Notes under the pieces: model-generated
Told to the model about the DNA's origin: nothing
The model's database searches: none
The model's input: only the letters and a program-made list of their open reading frames with translations
Program-made: the position numbers and the translations under genes
In this document: piece by piece, positions 32,381-44,476 of the stretch
Layout of the letters: each line of letters starts with the position of its first letter
Position numbering within the stretch: position 1 is the first letter of the stretch
From: Garcia nutans
Taxonomy: Eukaryota; Streptophyta; Magnoliopsida; Malpighiales; Euphorbiaceae
Assembly: GCA_947685225.1 (NCBI GenBank)
Contig: CANTUV010000037.1
Coordinates: 33,003,001-33,067,000 of the forward strand
Reading direction: 5' to 3'
DNA: 64,000 bases

Positions 32381-35300
32381 TGTCACGACCTAATTTGTAC
32401 ATATGTACAGTACGTCCATGTACAGTAAGAGGAGCCGTCCCGAGTAATCACCAAAGAACACGAAGTGAAAGGAAGCTTTATAGGACAAAAAGGACCTAAC
32501 TGAAAAGATTGTAAAAGTTTTAGGGAGGTGACTGTAATTTCAAAAAGTTTTGGGGAGATAACTGTAATTTCCAAAAGTTGTACTAGAGGTTCTTAATAGT
32601 GCATATAACAGACTCCAGAAATGGAAAGTACAGAAAAATTGGGTCGAAACGGAACACCACGGTTTTTCCCGAAAACGCATAGTTTGAGAGATACAGTGGA
32701 TTCTTGACCAAGGGTATTTTTGTCATTCTTGTAATAATAATTTATACACTGGAAAACAAGACACGTAAAGGTATCCGAAGTAAATGAAAGGACTCCGCAG
32801 TGATCGATGTTGAAGAACGAACCTAAGTGGAGACCCGAATCACGTAAGGACCTAAAGGGAATTTTTACAAAAGTCAAGGGCATGAGTGTAATTTTATAAA
32901 TTAGTTCAAAAGCAAGAATGAATGTCGGAAATGGAAACTAGAGGTTGAAAGGAGGAGAACGGTACATTTTATGAGTCATAAAACCACCCGGTTAGGAAGA
33001 AAAGGCAAAACCTTCAATTGAAGGGTATTTTGGTCTTTTCACTTTCACCCAAGCATCAAGTGGGATATGTATGATAATTTAAGGACCATTTTGGTAATTT
33101 TCCAAGGAAAGACACATGTTGCAATCTTATCCACTTAACCTTTTGTTTTGGCAAAATCCCATCCATATGCTAAAAAGGCAAAGAAGGATACATGTTGCAA
33201 TCTTATTCATTTAATCTTTTGTTTTGGCAAAATCCCATCCATTAAAAGAAAAAAAAAAGAAATAAATTTATATGTACAAACGTGTACATATATGATCCAT
33301 GATCTTGAAATCTCTAGAATACAAAAGGCCAAAACACCTTCTCCTTCTCCAAGCAAAGGCCGTGGCCTCCAACAAAAACATTCAAGGAATTTCCAAGTTT
33401 CTAGGTGAAAGTTTAGAAGAAAGTTACCAATTCTAAGGTAAGGATTCCAATTCTAGCTTTAGTTTATTCATTTGATTGATAGTTTTCAAGTTATCAATGA
33501 AAGAAAAGTTGGGAAGATTATGGGAAAGTTAAGAAAGTGAAGAGAAATTAGATTAAATGATCCATACATGTAGAAGTGATGAATAAAAGGTAATTAGTAG
33601 CTTTAGATAGTAAGAATCAAGGCTTGAACATATAGTTTTTATCACATTCTTATTATGGAAGTTATGAAAATTATAGGAAATCAAAGGGATAAAGAAGAAG
33701 AAGGGAAGAAAGAATAGGACAAGCAAGGAACAAAGCAAATAAACAAGGTTTGGTACTTAAATCATTGCCTTTTCAATTAATTCACATATTTTGCATTATG
33801 GGACTTTTGAAATGGTTTTGAAATAATGTTATTATGTGTGGTAAATATGTGGGAAAGTGCTCTTGAACCATTTGTAATAAATTGATTGTGAAAAGAATGA
33901 AAACAAAACAAACTAGCTAAACTTTGCTCAAATATCCATAAACTTTGATGAACTTTTAATCACTCCTTTGGTTTGATTTTTGAAAGAGGGACCCTTAGTC
34001 TTTCAATGGTATCACAAAAGGAGTCTAAAAATCAATTTTGCAAGAAAAAAATGAATTTCCTTGAAATTTTGAAAATTGGGCCGAATGGTCCCTTTTGGGC
34101 ACCATTCTGCAGCTTTCATTTTGGGCAGTCCGTTGAAGGGGCAAACGAAAGAATTTTTCGACTAAATTTTACATGTATTTATTTAACTTATGAAAGTGTT
34201 TTCCAGCAAAAATTCATCCAAAAATAAGGTTGTTTACTTAGTCAAAACTGTTGCCAAAGTTGACTAATTTTCAGCAGTAAAAACAGATTTTACTATTTAG
34301 TTGTCGCGCGCCATTGCGTTGCCGATTTTACTCACCGCGCTACTATTCATTTGGTCATTTTTCTAAATGTGTTAAAACTTTAATATTATGTTATGGATTG
34401 ATGTTAAATCATATCAAATGACATGAAGGAGAATTGGAAATGATCAGAAAGGCATCATGACAAGCTATTCCAACAATATATGCATTATGGAAAAATCATG
34501 ACTTATTGAATATCATGACCAAAGTAATTTAATAAATTATTTATGCTCTACTTGGTATATCAGAACCCTTGAGATAAGGGTATGATGCATCATACTATTA
34601 CTGCAGTACTGCTTATGACATGATATGATATTCCGGCTGAAGGCCGATGATTGCAATGACATGATCAATGATGCAATGATAATGGCCATTGGCACATGTG
34701 CAAGAATTATGATGAAAGATATTGAAATATGATCATGACGAGATATGTTTATCATGACCCTTCCTTATCCGCTGACATTCTGTTAAACCAGTAGAGAAAC
34801 CAAAATGATAAAAGCAAGAGAAATGATTTAAATTCAAATTATTCAGTCAAGCCTTTTTACCATCTGTGTTTTGTATTGATTCCTTTCAAGTATTTAAAGT
34901 ATATAAATGTATGTTCAAATCATTCTTTCATTTTATTATTTTATTGCAATGATTTAAGTACCCACTAAGCAATTGCTTAGCGAGTTTAGTTTCCCTCTAA
35001 ACTCGTAGGTTAAACGAGGAGACGAGATTGCAGCATGTCCTGCGCAGCTGGCCTTGACTACTACTTTGGGTAGGAGTTTGGATATGATTGATTGTAGCAA
35101 TATGGCATGTACATAAGCTTGTATGATCTAGCAAATAAATGTAAAGCTAGAACATGTACACTGCTAGTAATCTAATAAATCTTATTTGGGTTTAGCACTT
35201 ATGTATGCAAGTATAGAAGTGTGAATTCTTCTTGCAGGATTGTAGATGAGGTTATAAGGGTGGATTATTGGGAGTGTGCTTGAGTTGAATTGTGAAACAA

Positions 35301-35483
35301 AATGTTTTTCAAAAATTAAAGAATCAGTTTTGGCGACACTTGGGACCTCCATTTTTAGGGGAGGTTATGGCAAAATTTCTTAAAATCTGCACTTAAAATT
35401 GGCTAATTAAAATATTAAGACACAACCACCATGAGTAACAGTCCATCTTGGTCTATAAACATAGGCTAAGATGGGGTGTTACA
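32381..35483 (+). repeat. B2 5' LTR
   Basis: TGTCACGA...GTTACA. The block at about 32980-33440 replaces the B1 sequence at the equivalent place. It contains a duplicated segment with CTTTTGTTTTGGCAAAATCC (near 33140 and 33220). The double hairpin is at 34965-35004. Confidence 0.92.
34965..35004 (+). promoter_or_regulatory. Conserved double hairpin (B2 5' LTR)
   Basis: CTAAGCAATTGCTTAG, then GAGTTTAG/CTAAACTC arms, identical to B1 except in the loop. Confidence 0.5.
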
Positions 35484-35488
35484 TTTAG

Positions 35489-35500
35489 TGGTATCAGAGC
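35489..35500 (+). promoter_or_regulatory. B2 primer binding site (initiator tRNA-Met)
   Basis: TGGTATCAGAGC, 5 nt after the LTR end, as in B1. Confidence 0.85.
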
Positions 35501-35717
35501 ACCGGTTTAGCCGGTCCTGGAAAATTCAATATAGGAGGATACACATTTTATGTTGGGAGTGGCCATTACCAATGTAAAATGGGATATCCTATAGCAGAAT
35601 AGAAATGAGAGCATATATCATTTAGGTACAAAATGTCGGTATAGTAGAAAGAATATTATAAATACATAAGTATATAAGGTACATGTGATAAAGGAAAATC
35701 TAATAGTGCTTACGTAC

Positions 35718-37494
35718 ATGCCATATAGGAAAGTTAATGTGTTGAGTCAAGCCAGCTGCTAATCGTTATCACGATATATGTATATGGTATAAGGTTGCAA
35801 GAGGTAGAATCACAAAGAGTTATAGATCAAGAGAAGGAATCACACGCTCTCGTAACCATAAATGTAGAAACGGGCCTCAGACTTATACCACGACCCGCAA
35901 CGGTGACTGTGGAAGGCCTTGAAGTTTATTTAAGATAGATGATAGTAACATTGCAATAAACGACAAGAATGGTACCTGTTGCTACCAAAAGAGAAAGGAA
36001 GTCCCCAATTGAGAAGTTAAGGAAATATGGGGCTAAAGAATTTAAGGCTATTAGGGAAGAAGGATTTGAAGAAGTTGAGTACTGTTTGGATAGTACCAAT
36101 AGGGCATTGGAACAACTGAGATGCACGCCAGATAAAAGATTTATTTATGCCATGTCCCTTTGGGTAGAAGAAACATACACTTGGTAAATCATACTTAAAC
36201 GCAAGGAGAAATGAGTTTATATATCTACAGCAAGGAAGAATGACAGTATCTGAGTATGATAGAGAGTTCACTCACCTTAGTAAGTATGCAAAGAAAATGA
36301 TAGAAACAAAGCAAGAAAGACATCAAAGGTTTTGGAAGGATTAAATAATGGAATTAAAGTACAATTAGTAGTCATGAACGTGTTTGAATTTTCAAGATTA
36401 GCTGTGAAAGTTTTAGGTATAGAGAGGGTATACATGGATTAGAGAAGTAGACACCAACGCATGCAACAAAAGAGAGTACAAACTTAAAGCCTGGGAAGAT
36501 TTCGACAAGTTGAGAAGAAGTTTAGAAGTGAAGATAGTTTTGCACAGTAAAGCTGGCAATCGCAAAGTCAAGGATCCGGCCGAGGTTCAAGGTGCCAGAC
36601 ATCCGTAGCCAGTATACCGGGGTCCTTATAAGGAGGTTCCAGGAGAAGGTTAGATAGGCGTATATGAATATGAAAATGTACATAAGAAAATGAAATTTGA
36701 AGAATAGAATAAAAAGAGGAACAGAATAAGAGGGTAAAAGAAAAGTACGTAAAATGTAAAGACCAGATGGTAAGAGATAAAATAGATAGAACTTAGATAA
36801 CAGAGATAAGTGAACAGAAATAAGTATATGAGAAATTCTCATGTCCGACCATTAGAGAATATGTACAGTAACCCCATGTACAATATTCACATATGCAGAT
36901 GAAGTAAGCGCACTAAGAAGATACTGCTGACCCGACACCGTCGTGTTGAAATTTAGCAGGAAATCGGAGTTAAACGTGCTCGACCAATGATGATGGGTGA
37001 CCATCCCGTGAAGTCTTAATAAGGTAGGTGACGGACCGTATGAGTAGAAACTAGACGAAACCTAATCAAAACACTGTATTGTGATTCCTCCTGAAAATGC
37101 CCTAATGAAATCATCAAAATTAAGAAATTATAAGAAGAAGATATATGAGATTATGAATTCAGGAAATGATGGAAAAAAAAGGAGAAAGAAGAGAAAGAGA
37201 GAAATTAAGAACCAAAGAGGTAGAAAGTGCAGACTTAAAATTAGATCAAAAAGGAAAGAATGAAAGTAATAACAACCCAAGGACTAGGTAAAGGAAAAAG
37301 GAAAAAGTAACAATACAAAAATTACTAGAGGATTGGAAAGAAATATAGATTTGAAGGATATATTACTCCTCTATGCAAACACTGTGGATGAAGATATAAG
37401 AGTGAATGTTGGTATTTAACAGATGGATACTGAGAATGCGGGGCACCAGATCGTGTTAGGGTAAACTGCTAGAAAGACAAGTGAATGCAACAGC
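35718..37494 (+). pseudogene. gag: Gag with degenerate zinc knuckles (B2)
   Basis: Starts MPYRK as in B1. The core is open over about 35969-36187 (PIEKLRKYGAKEF, EYCLDSTNRALEQL, CTPDKRF). In the knuckle region at 37374-37470 the first His is changed to Tyr. The first Cys of the second knuckle is Tyr, followed by a TGA. The TGA at 37389-37391 is shared with B1. The knuckles are more eroded than in B1. Confidence 0.75.
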
Positions 37495-38970
37495 ACCGAC
37501 AGAAAAATCATGACCCGCTTTTGGCCGAGGCCTAAGCAGGGGAAAGGAAAGTGTTTCAAATTTTCAAAGAGCACTATCAGAGACCGTTGACTAGCTCAAT
37601 TCAAGTATACCAGCTAGAGCCTAAGCAATGAAAACTTAGAAGAATTACCGGTAGGATATGTTAAGTTTGAAACATTAGTTATAAATCCGATAAGAGACGA
37701 GGTAGTTACACACAAGTGATTAAAGAATGTTCTATAGAGTTACATGAAAATGCATTTCCAGAAAATTTAATAGAGTTACCATTCCGAGAATTTGACATAA
37801 TGTTGGTATTGGATTGGCTAACAAGGCATAAAACAGTGGTCGATGATAAGAAGAAAGAGAGTAACACTTCATACTCCCCACAAGGAGGAAGTGACGGCAG
37901 TAGGAAAGAGAGCCGATTACCTAAACAACGTAACAGCAGCAGTTACAACAAGGCATTCCATACAAACGGATGTGAGCCATACTTGATAAGTACTATGGAA
38001 GTAAAGAAGAATGTGATAAAGATTCAAGAGGTATCAACAATGCGTGATTTTCTGGATGTTTCTTTAGACAAGCTACCCGGATTATCACCTAAGAGAAAAG
38101 TAGGATTCACTATAAATGTATATCAGGGAATTGCACCGGTGTCGGTTGCCTCATACTGAATGGTACCAGCGGAACTCAAAGAAATGAAAACACAATTATA
38201 GAAGCTACTCGACAAGAGTCTTATACGGCCAAGTATTTCTTCATGGGGCATGCTAGTACTCTTCGTCAAGAAGAAAGATAAATCCTTAAGGTCATATGTG
38301 AACTATAGTAGTTGAATGAGCTTACGATTAAGGATAAATATCTATTACCATCCATTGACGATGTATTCAACCAACTTAAGGGAGCCAAGGTTTTGTTTAA
38401 AAAAAATAGATCACCGACTGGGATATCAGCAGCTGTGGATCAAAGGAAAAGACATTCTAAAGACTACATCTAGAACTCGATACGGACGTTATCAGTTCCT
38501 TGTAATGCCCTTTGAGCTCACAAATGTGCCAGTAGTATTCATGGAGTTAATGAATCATATCTTTCATCCATATTTTGACCAATTTGTAAATGGTGTTCAT
38601 AGATGACACCTTTATTTATTTAAGGAACAAAGAAGAATAAGATCGATACTTTTGCATAGTATTGCAAATGTTGCGAGAGAAGCAGTTGTACGTCAAACAT
38701 GACAAATGCGAGTTTTGATTGGAAAAAGTGACATTCTTAGAACACACCATATTAGCATAAGGCATTAAAGTAGGTCTTAAGGAAACAAAAGCCATTTTGG
38801 AATGGAAAACACCAAAGACAGTAATAGAAGTAAGAATCTTCTTAGGACTGGCTGGGTACTACTAATGTTTTATAAAAGGGTTTTAATTATTATCATTCCA
38901 ATGATAAGGTTGTTTCAAAGGAATGCCAAACTTCAATGGACTGATAAATGTTAGAGGAACATTGAGAAAC
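37495..38970 (+). pseudogene. pol: Protease tail and reverse transcriptase (B2)
   Basis: The longest open stretch is 37716-38159, covering LIELPFREFDIMLVLDWLTR (protease C-terminus), then the RT start MRDFLDVSLDKLPGLSPKRK. Downstream are LVLFVKKKDKSLR and, after a frameshift, a segment with GYQQLWIKGKDI and YGRYQFLVMPFEL. FIDD is at 38596-38607 in another frame. No protease D-S/T-G triad is visible. A 1-base loss relative to B1 near 38308 turns the Gln/TAG position into a frameshift. Confidence 0.8.
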
Positions 38971-39390
38971 TAAAGGAAAAGTTAACGAATGCTTCAATAC
39001 CTATACGGCCCGTGTCCAGCAAAGAATTTGTGATATATAGTGATGCTTCACACATCGGTTAAGATTATATGCTTATGCAAAAGGATAAAATAGTCGCATA
39101 AGTCTTTTGATGATTTAGCCCATACGAAAAAAAAATAAAATAATAATGATAACCCGACACACTGTTTGGAATTAACAGTTATCGTATTGGTTTTCAAGAT
39201 TTGGAGATATGATTTATATGGAGAAAAGTGTTATATTTATACAGACGCAAAAGTTTAAAATATCTGCCAACCCAAGAGGACCTCAATTTATGGTAAGGAA
39301 AGTAAACCCAAGTTTTGGAAATAATAGCTAAGTTATAAATTATCATCTAGGAAAAGCTAACGTGGTGGCTGATGCACTTGGTGGAAAATC
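38971..39390 (+). pseudogene. pol: RNase H domain (B2)
   Basis: YSDASHIG is readable near 39037-39059, followed by a TAA at 39060-39062, as in B1. Later stops at the VAYASRQL position are also shared. LGKANVVADALGG-like residues are near 39348-39385. Confidence 0.7.
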
Positions 39391-39639
39391 GATACCAGCC
39401 ATAGGCGCTATAAAGATCAGTTTAAGATCAATGGAAGAGGAAGTACTAGTAGTATACATGCAAGCATAAACTATGTTTCTTTTCAAGAAATTCATCAAGT
39501 GCAAAAGGAAAATGAACAAATACAAAAATGGATCAAGCAAGTGCAAGGAGGAAAGAATATAAAATTCTAAATTTCTAAGAACAGTAGTTTGTATTATGAC
39601 CATAGAGTAATGATACTAACAATGGGAGACATAAGAAAG

Positions 39640-40480
39640 AAAATTTTTTTCGAAAAGCATATAGTAGTCTCTACGCAATGCATCCAGGAGTTACAAATGT
39701 ATCAATATCTAAAGAAGTTTTAATGGTAGCCTAGAATGAAGAGAGATGTTGTTGATTTTATGACCAAATGTTTAATATGTCAACAAGCAAAAGTGAAATA
39801 TCAAATACTATCGGGACTGTTACAACTAATTTCCACTCTGGTATGAAAATGGGAACATATCACTATGGATTTCGTCATAGAACTACCAATGACACGAGGC
39901 AAGCATGACGTTGTTTGGATAATTGTTGACTGCCTAACTAAGTTAGCTCATTTTCTACTTTTACTAATGGATTATTCAATAGAGAAGTTGGTGGAAATGT
40001 ATGCCAAGGAAATTGTACGATTACACAGGATTCCAATGTCTATCATTTTAGGCAGAGGTCCACAGTTCACCATGAATTTATGGAAGAAGTCACAAACAGC
40101 TTCTGAAACCCAAACAAATTATAGCACTGCCTTTCACCCGTAAACAGATGGACGATTTGAAAGAGTAATCCAAATTTTTGGAGGACATATTAAGAGTATG
40201 TGTTATAGAATTTAAGGGTGGCTGGAATAGGTGTTTAAGTTTAATTGAATATGCATATAACAATGACTATTAATTCAGCATACGGTGACGCCCTATAAAG
40301 AATTATACGAAAGAACCATGGAACACCAGAGTGTTGGACCAAATTAAGTAAAGACAAGATAAAATCATATGCGGGTAGGTAGAAGCAAAATCATATGCCA
40401 ACTCGAAACGAAGGGACATAGAACTCTAAGTGGAAGCCAAGGTTTTTCTTAAGACTTGCCCATGAAAGATGGTATTAAGA
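39640..40480 (+). pseudogene. pol: Integrase (B2), catalytic Asp lost
   Basis: HPGVTN and CLICQQAK mark the zinc-binding part. Stops at 39721-39723 and 39727-39729 match those of B1. The core has HITMDFVIELPM; the second catalytic Asp is Gly in LGRGPQF (GGC at 40051-40053). TAA at 40141-40143 follows FHP. FERVIQ keeps the Glu. The shared lesions show B1 and B2 descend from a common defective master. Confidence 0.82.
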
Positions 40481-40559
40481 TTTAAGCAGAAAAGTAAGTT
40501 AAGCCTTAGGCTTATTGGACTATATGAGATTACCGAACGCATAGATTAATAGCCTATCT

Positions 40560-40837
40560 GTTAACTCTATTACTAGAACTGAACAAAATACATAATGTTT
40601 TTCACATTTCAATGATAAGGCAATATCGTTTGAACTTCACACACGATATGAAGACACAAAACATCAGAGTCCAATCTGACCTAAATTATGAAGAAGAACC
40701 AATAGAAATTTTAGCACGAAAAGTCAAAGGATTAAGAAATAAGATAATTTCCTCCAGTTAAAGTGCGGCGAAGGAACCATAGAATGGAAGAGATAATTTG
40801 GGAAAGAGAAGGAATAATGAGGATGGAAACCTAAATT
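40560..40837 (+). pseudogene. pol: Chromodomain-like integrase tail (B2)
   Basis: LNYEEEPIEILARKVKGLRN is readable, then a frameshift, then RRNHRMEEIIWEREGIMR. Same module as B1 18430-18716. Confidence 0.7.
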
Positions 40838-40869
40838 TTACACCCGATCGGCTTCGGGACGAAGCCTAA

Positions 40870-40887
40870 ATTTTAGAGGGGAAGAAA
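40870..40887 (+). promoter_or_regulatory. B2 polypurine tract
   Basis: GAGGGGAAGAAA directly precedes TGTCACGA. Confidence 0.72.
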
Positions 40888-43800
40888 TGTCACGACCTAA
40901 TGTGTACATATGTACAGTACGTCCATGTACAATAAGAGGAGCCGTCCCGAGTAATCACCAAAGAACACAAAGTGAAAGGAAGCTTTATAGGACAAAAAGG
41001 ACCTAACTGAAAAGATTGTAAAAGTTTTGGGGAGGTGACTGTAATTTCAAAAAGTTTTAGGGAGGTAACTGTAATTTCCAAAAGTTGTACTGGAGGTTCT
41101 TAATAGTGCATATAACAGACTCCAGAAATGGAAAGTAAAGAAAAATTGGGTCAAAACGAAACATCACGGTTTTTCCCAAAAACGCATAGTTTGAGAGATA
41201 CAGTGGATTCTTGACCAAGGGTATTTTTGTCATTCATGTAACAATAATTTATACACTGGAAAACAAGACACGTAAAGGTATCCGAAGTAAATGAAAGGAC
41301 TCCGCAGTGATCGATGTTGAAGAACGAACCTAAGTGGAGACCCGAATCACGTAAGGACCTAAAGGGAATTTTTACAAAAGTCAAGGGCATGAGCGTAATT
41401 TTTATAAATTAGTTAAAAGCAAGAATGAATGTTGAAAATGGAAATGAGAGGTTGAAAGGAGGAGAACGGTACATTTTACGCGTCATAAAATCACCCGGTT
41501 AGGAAGAAAAGGCAAAACCTTCAATTGAAGGGTATTTTGGTCTTTTCACTTTCACCCAAGCATCAAGTGGGACATGTATGATAATTTAAGGACCATTTTG
41601 GTAATTTTCCAAGGAAAGACACATGTTGCAATCTTATCCACTTAACCTTTTGTTTTGGCAAAATCCCATCCACATGCTAAAAAGGCAAAGAAGGATACAT
41701 GTTGCAATCTTATTCATTTAATCTTTTGTTTTGGCAAAATCCCATCCATTAAAAGAAAAAGAAAAAAAAAGAAATAAATTTATATGTACAAACGTGTACA
41801 TATATGATCCATGCTCTTGAAATCTCTAGAATACAAAAGGCCAAAACACCTTCTCCTTCTCCAAGCAAAGGCCGTGGCCTCCAACAGAAACATTCAAGGA
41901 ATTTCCAAGTTTCTAGGTGAAAGTTTAGAAGAAAGTTACCAATTCTAAGGTAAGGATTCCAATTCTAGCTTTAGTTTATTCATTTGATTGATAGTTTTCA
42001 AGTTATCAATGAAAGAAAAGTTGGGAAGATTATGGGAAAGTTAAGAAAGTGAAGAGAAATTAGATTAAATGATCCATACATGTAGAAGTGATGAATAAAT
42101 GGTAATTAGTAGCTTTAGATAGTAAGAATCAAGGCTTGAACATATAGTTTTTATCACGTTCTTATTATGGAAGTTATGAAAATTATACGAAATCAAAGGG
42201 ATAAAGAAGAAGAAGGGAAGAAAGGATAGGACAAGCAAGGAACAAAGAAAATAAACAAGGTTTGGTACTTAAATCATTGCCTTTTCAATTAATTCACATA
42301 TTTTGCATTATGGGACTTTTGAAATGGTTTTGAAATAATGTTATTATGTGTGGTAAATATGTGGGAAAGTGCTCTTGAACCATTTGTAATAAATTGATTG
42401 TGAAAAGAATGAAAACAAAACAAACTAGCTAAACTTTGCTCAAATATCCATAAACTTTGATGAACTTTTAATCACTCCTTTGGTTTGATTTTTGAAAGAG
42501 GGACCCTTAGTCTTTCAATGGTATCACAAAAGGAGTCTAAAAATCAATTTTGCAAGAAAAAAATGAATTTCCTTGAAATTTTGAAAATTGGGCCGAATGG
42601 TCCCTTTTGGGCACCATTCTGCAGCTTTCATTTTGGGCAGTCCGTTGAAGGGGCAAACGAAAGAATTTTTTGACGAAATTTTACATGCATTTAGTTAACT
42701 TATGAAAGTGTTTTCCTGAAAAAATTTATCCAAAAATAACGTTGTTTACTTAGTCAAAACTGTTGCCAAAGTTGACTAATTTTCAGCAGTAAAAACAGAT
42801 TTTACTATTTAGTTGTCGCGCGCCATTGCGTTGCCGATTTTACGCACTGTGCTACTATTCATTTGGTCATTTTTCTAAATGTGTTAAAACTTTAATATTA
42901 TGTTATGGATTGATGTTAAATGATATCAAATGACATGAAGGAGAATTGGAAATGATCAGAAAGGCATCATGACAAGCTATTCCAACAATATATGCATTAT
43001 GGAAAAATCATGACTTATTGAATATCATGACCAAAGTAATTTAATAAATTATTTATGCTCTACTTGGTATATCAGAACCCTTGAGATAAGGGTATGATGC
43101 ATCATACTATTACTGCAGTACTGCTTATGACATGATATGATATTCCGGCTGAAGGCCGATGATTGCAATGACATGATCAATGATGCAATGATAATGGCCA
43201 TTGGCACATGTGCAAGAATTATGATGAAAGATATTGAAATATGATCATGACGAGATATGTTTATCATGACCCTTCCTTATCCGCTGACGTTCTGTTAAAC
43301 CAGTAGAGCAACCAAAATGATGAAAGCAAGAGAAATGATTTAAATTCAAATTATTCAGTCAAGCCTTTTTACCATCTGTGTTTTGTATTGATTCCTTTCA
43401 AGTATTTAAAGTATATAAATGTATGTTCAAATCATTCTTTCATTTTATTATTTTATTGCAATGATTTAAGTACCCACTAAGCAATTGCTTAGCGAGTTTA
43501 GTTTCCCTCTAAACTCGTAGGTTAAACGAGGAGACGAGATTACAGCATGTCCTGCGCAGCTGGCCTTGACTACTACTTTGGGTAGGAGTTTGGATATGAT
43601 TGATTGTAGCAATATGGCATGTACATAAGCTTGTATGATCTAGCAAATAAATGTAAAGCTAGAACATGTACACTGCTAGTAATCTAATAAATCTTATTTG
43701 GGTTTAGCACTTATGTATGCAAGTATAGAAGTGTGAATTCTTCTTGCAGGATTGTAGTTGAGGTTATAAGGGTGGATTATTGGGAGTGTGCTTGAGTTGA

Positions 43801-43995
43801 ATTGTGAAACAAAATGTTTTTCAAAAATTAAAGAATCAGTTTTGGCGACACTTGGGACCTCCATTTTTAGGGGAGGTTATGGCAAAATTTCTTAAAATCT
43901 GCACTTAAAATTGGCTAAGTAAAATATTAAGACACAACCACCATGAGTAACAGTCCATCTTGGTCTATAAACATAGGCTAAGATGGGGTGTTACA
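40888..43995 (+). repeat. B2 3' LTR
   Basis: 3,108 bp, collinear with 32381-35483. The A-rich run near 41755-41775 accounts for most of the length difference. It is followed by ATATT. The double hairpin is at 43477-43516. Confidence 0.92.
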
Positions 43996-44476
43996 ATATT
44001 AAAATCAAAACAACGTCCAAACAAAGCAAATAAATGGACACCCATCCGAGGATGGAAACATGTCCTTACATCATTCATGTCTAAACTAAATAGGACACCC
44101 ACCGAAAGGTAGAAACATGTTCTTTACATTGGTCCAAAATATAAAAGCAATTTAAGTTACATGATATTTATCTAATGAGGTACCCACAAAGTGGAAACAT
44201 AACTTTTACAATTTTAATACTAAAACAAACAAATAATAATCATAACAATAAAGAAAACATCCATCCATGATAAATTAAATAAATCAAGCATTGAAATTAA
44301 ATAAATCAACCATCAAAGCATATAATAAACTACATAATCAAATCTAAAATTAAATAATGCAAGTAAAGATATAAATTAGGGTTTACTGTTTCAATTTAGA
44401 GTTCTTTAATTAACATTTAGGGTTTTGGGATTTTAGAATTATTATTATTATTATTTAGGCTACTGTTTTAAACAAG
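43996..44476 (-). repeat. A2 5' LTR, segment between B2 and C2
   Basis: This resumes with ATATT and aligns with 23850-24310 of A2's 3' LTR, up to GGCTACTG near 44467. C2 begins at 44477; ACAAG (44472-44476) would be its target duplication. Confidence 0.82.
44036..44211 (-). promoter_or_regulatory. Triple tandem hairpin (A2 5' LTR)
   Basis: The third and second hairpins are kept. The first has lost one arm (AACTTT for TACCTC on the plus strand). Confidence 0.5.

Larger units (their letters stand above)
32381..43995 (+). mobile_element. Element B2: Tekay-like chromovirus, complete but defective
   Basis: LTRs at 32381-35483 (3,103 bp) and 40888-43995 (3,108 bp) bracket a 5,404-bp internal region collinear with B1. 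The flanks are a perfect ATATT duplication (32376-32380 and 43996-44000). The LTRs differ from each other more than those of B1, so the insertion is older. They also differ from B1 LTRs in one block (about 32980-33440). The coding region shares many stops and the lost integrase Asp with B1. Confidence 0.93.

Noticed and set aside
34537..34755. 72-residue minus-strand frame in B2 LTRs (also 43049-43267)
   Set aside because: Identical copies reflect LTR identity; it is disrupted in B1 LTRs and runs antisense to the element.
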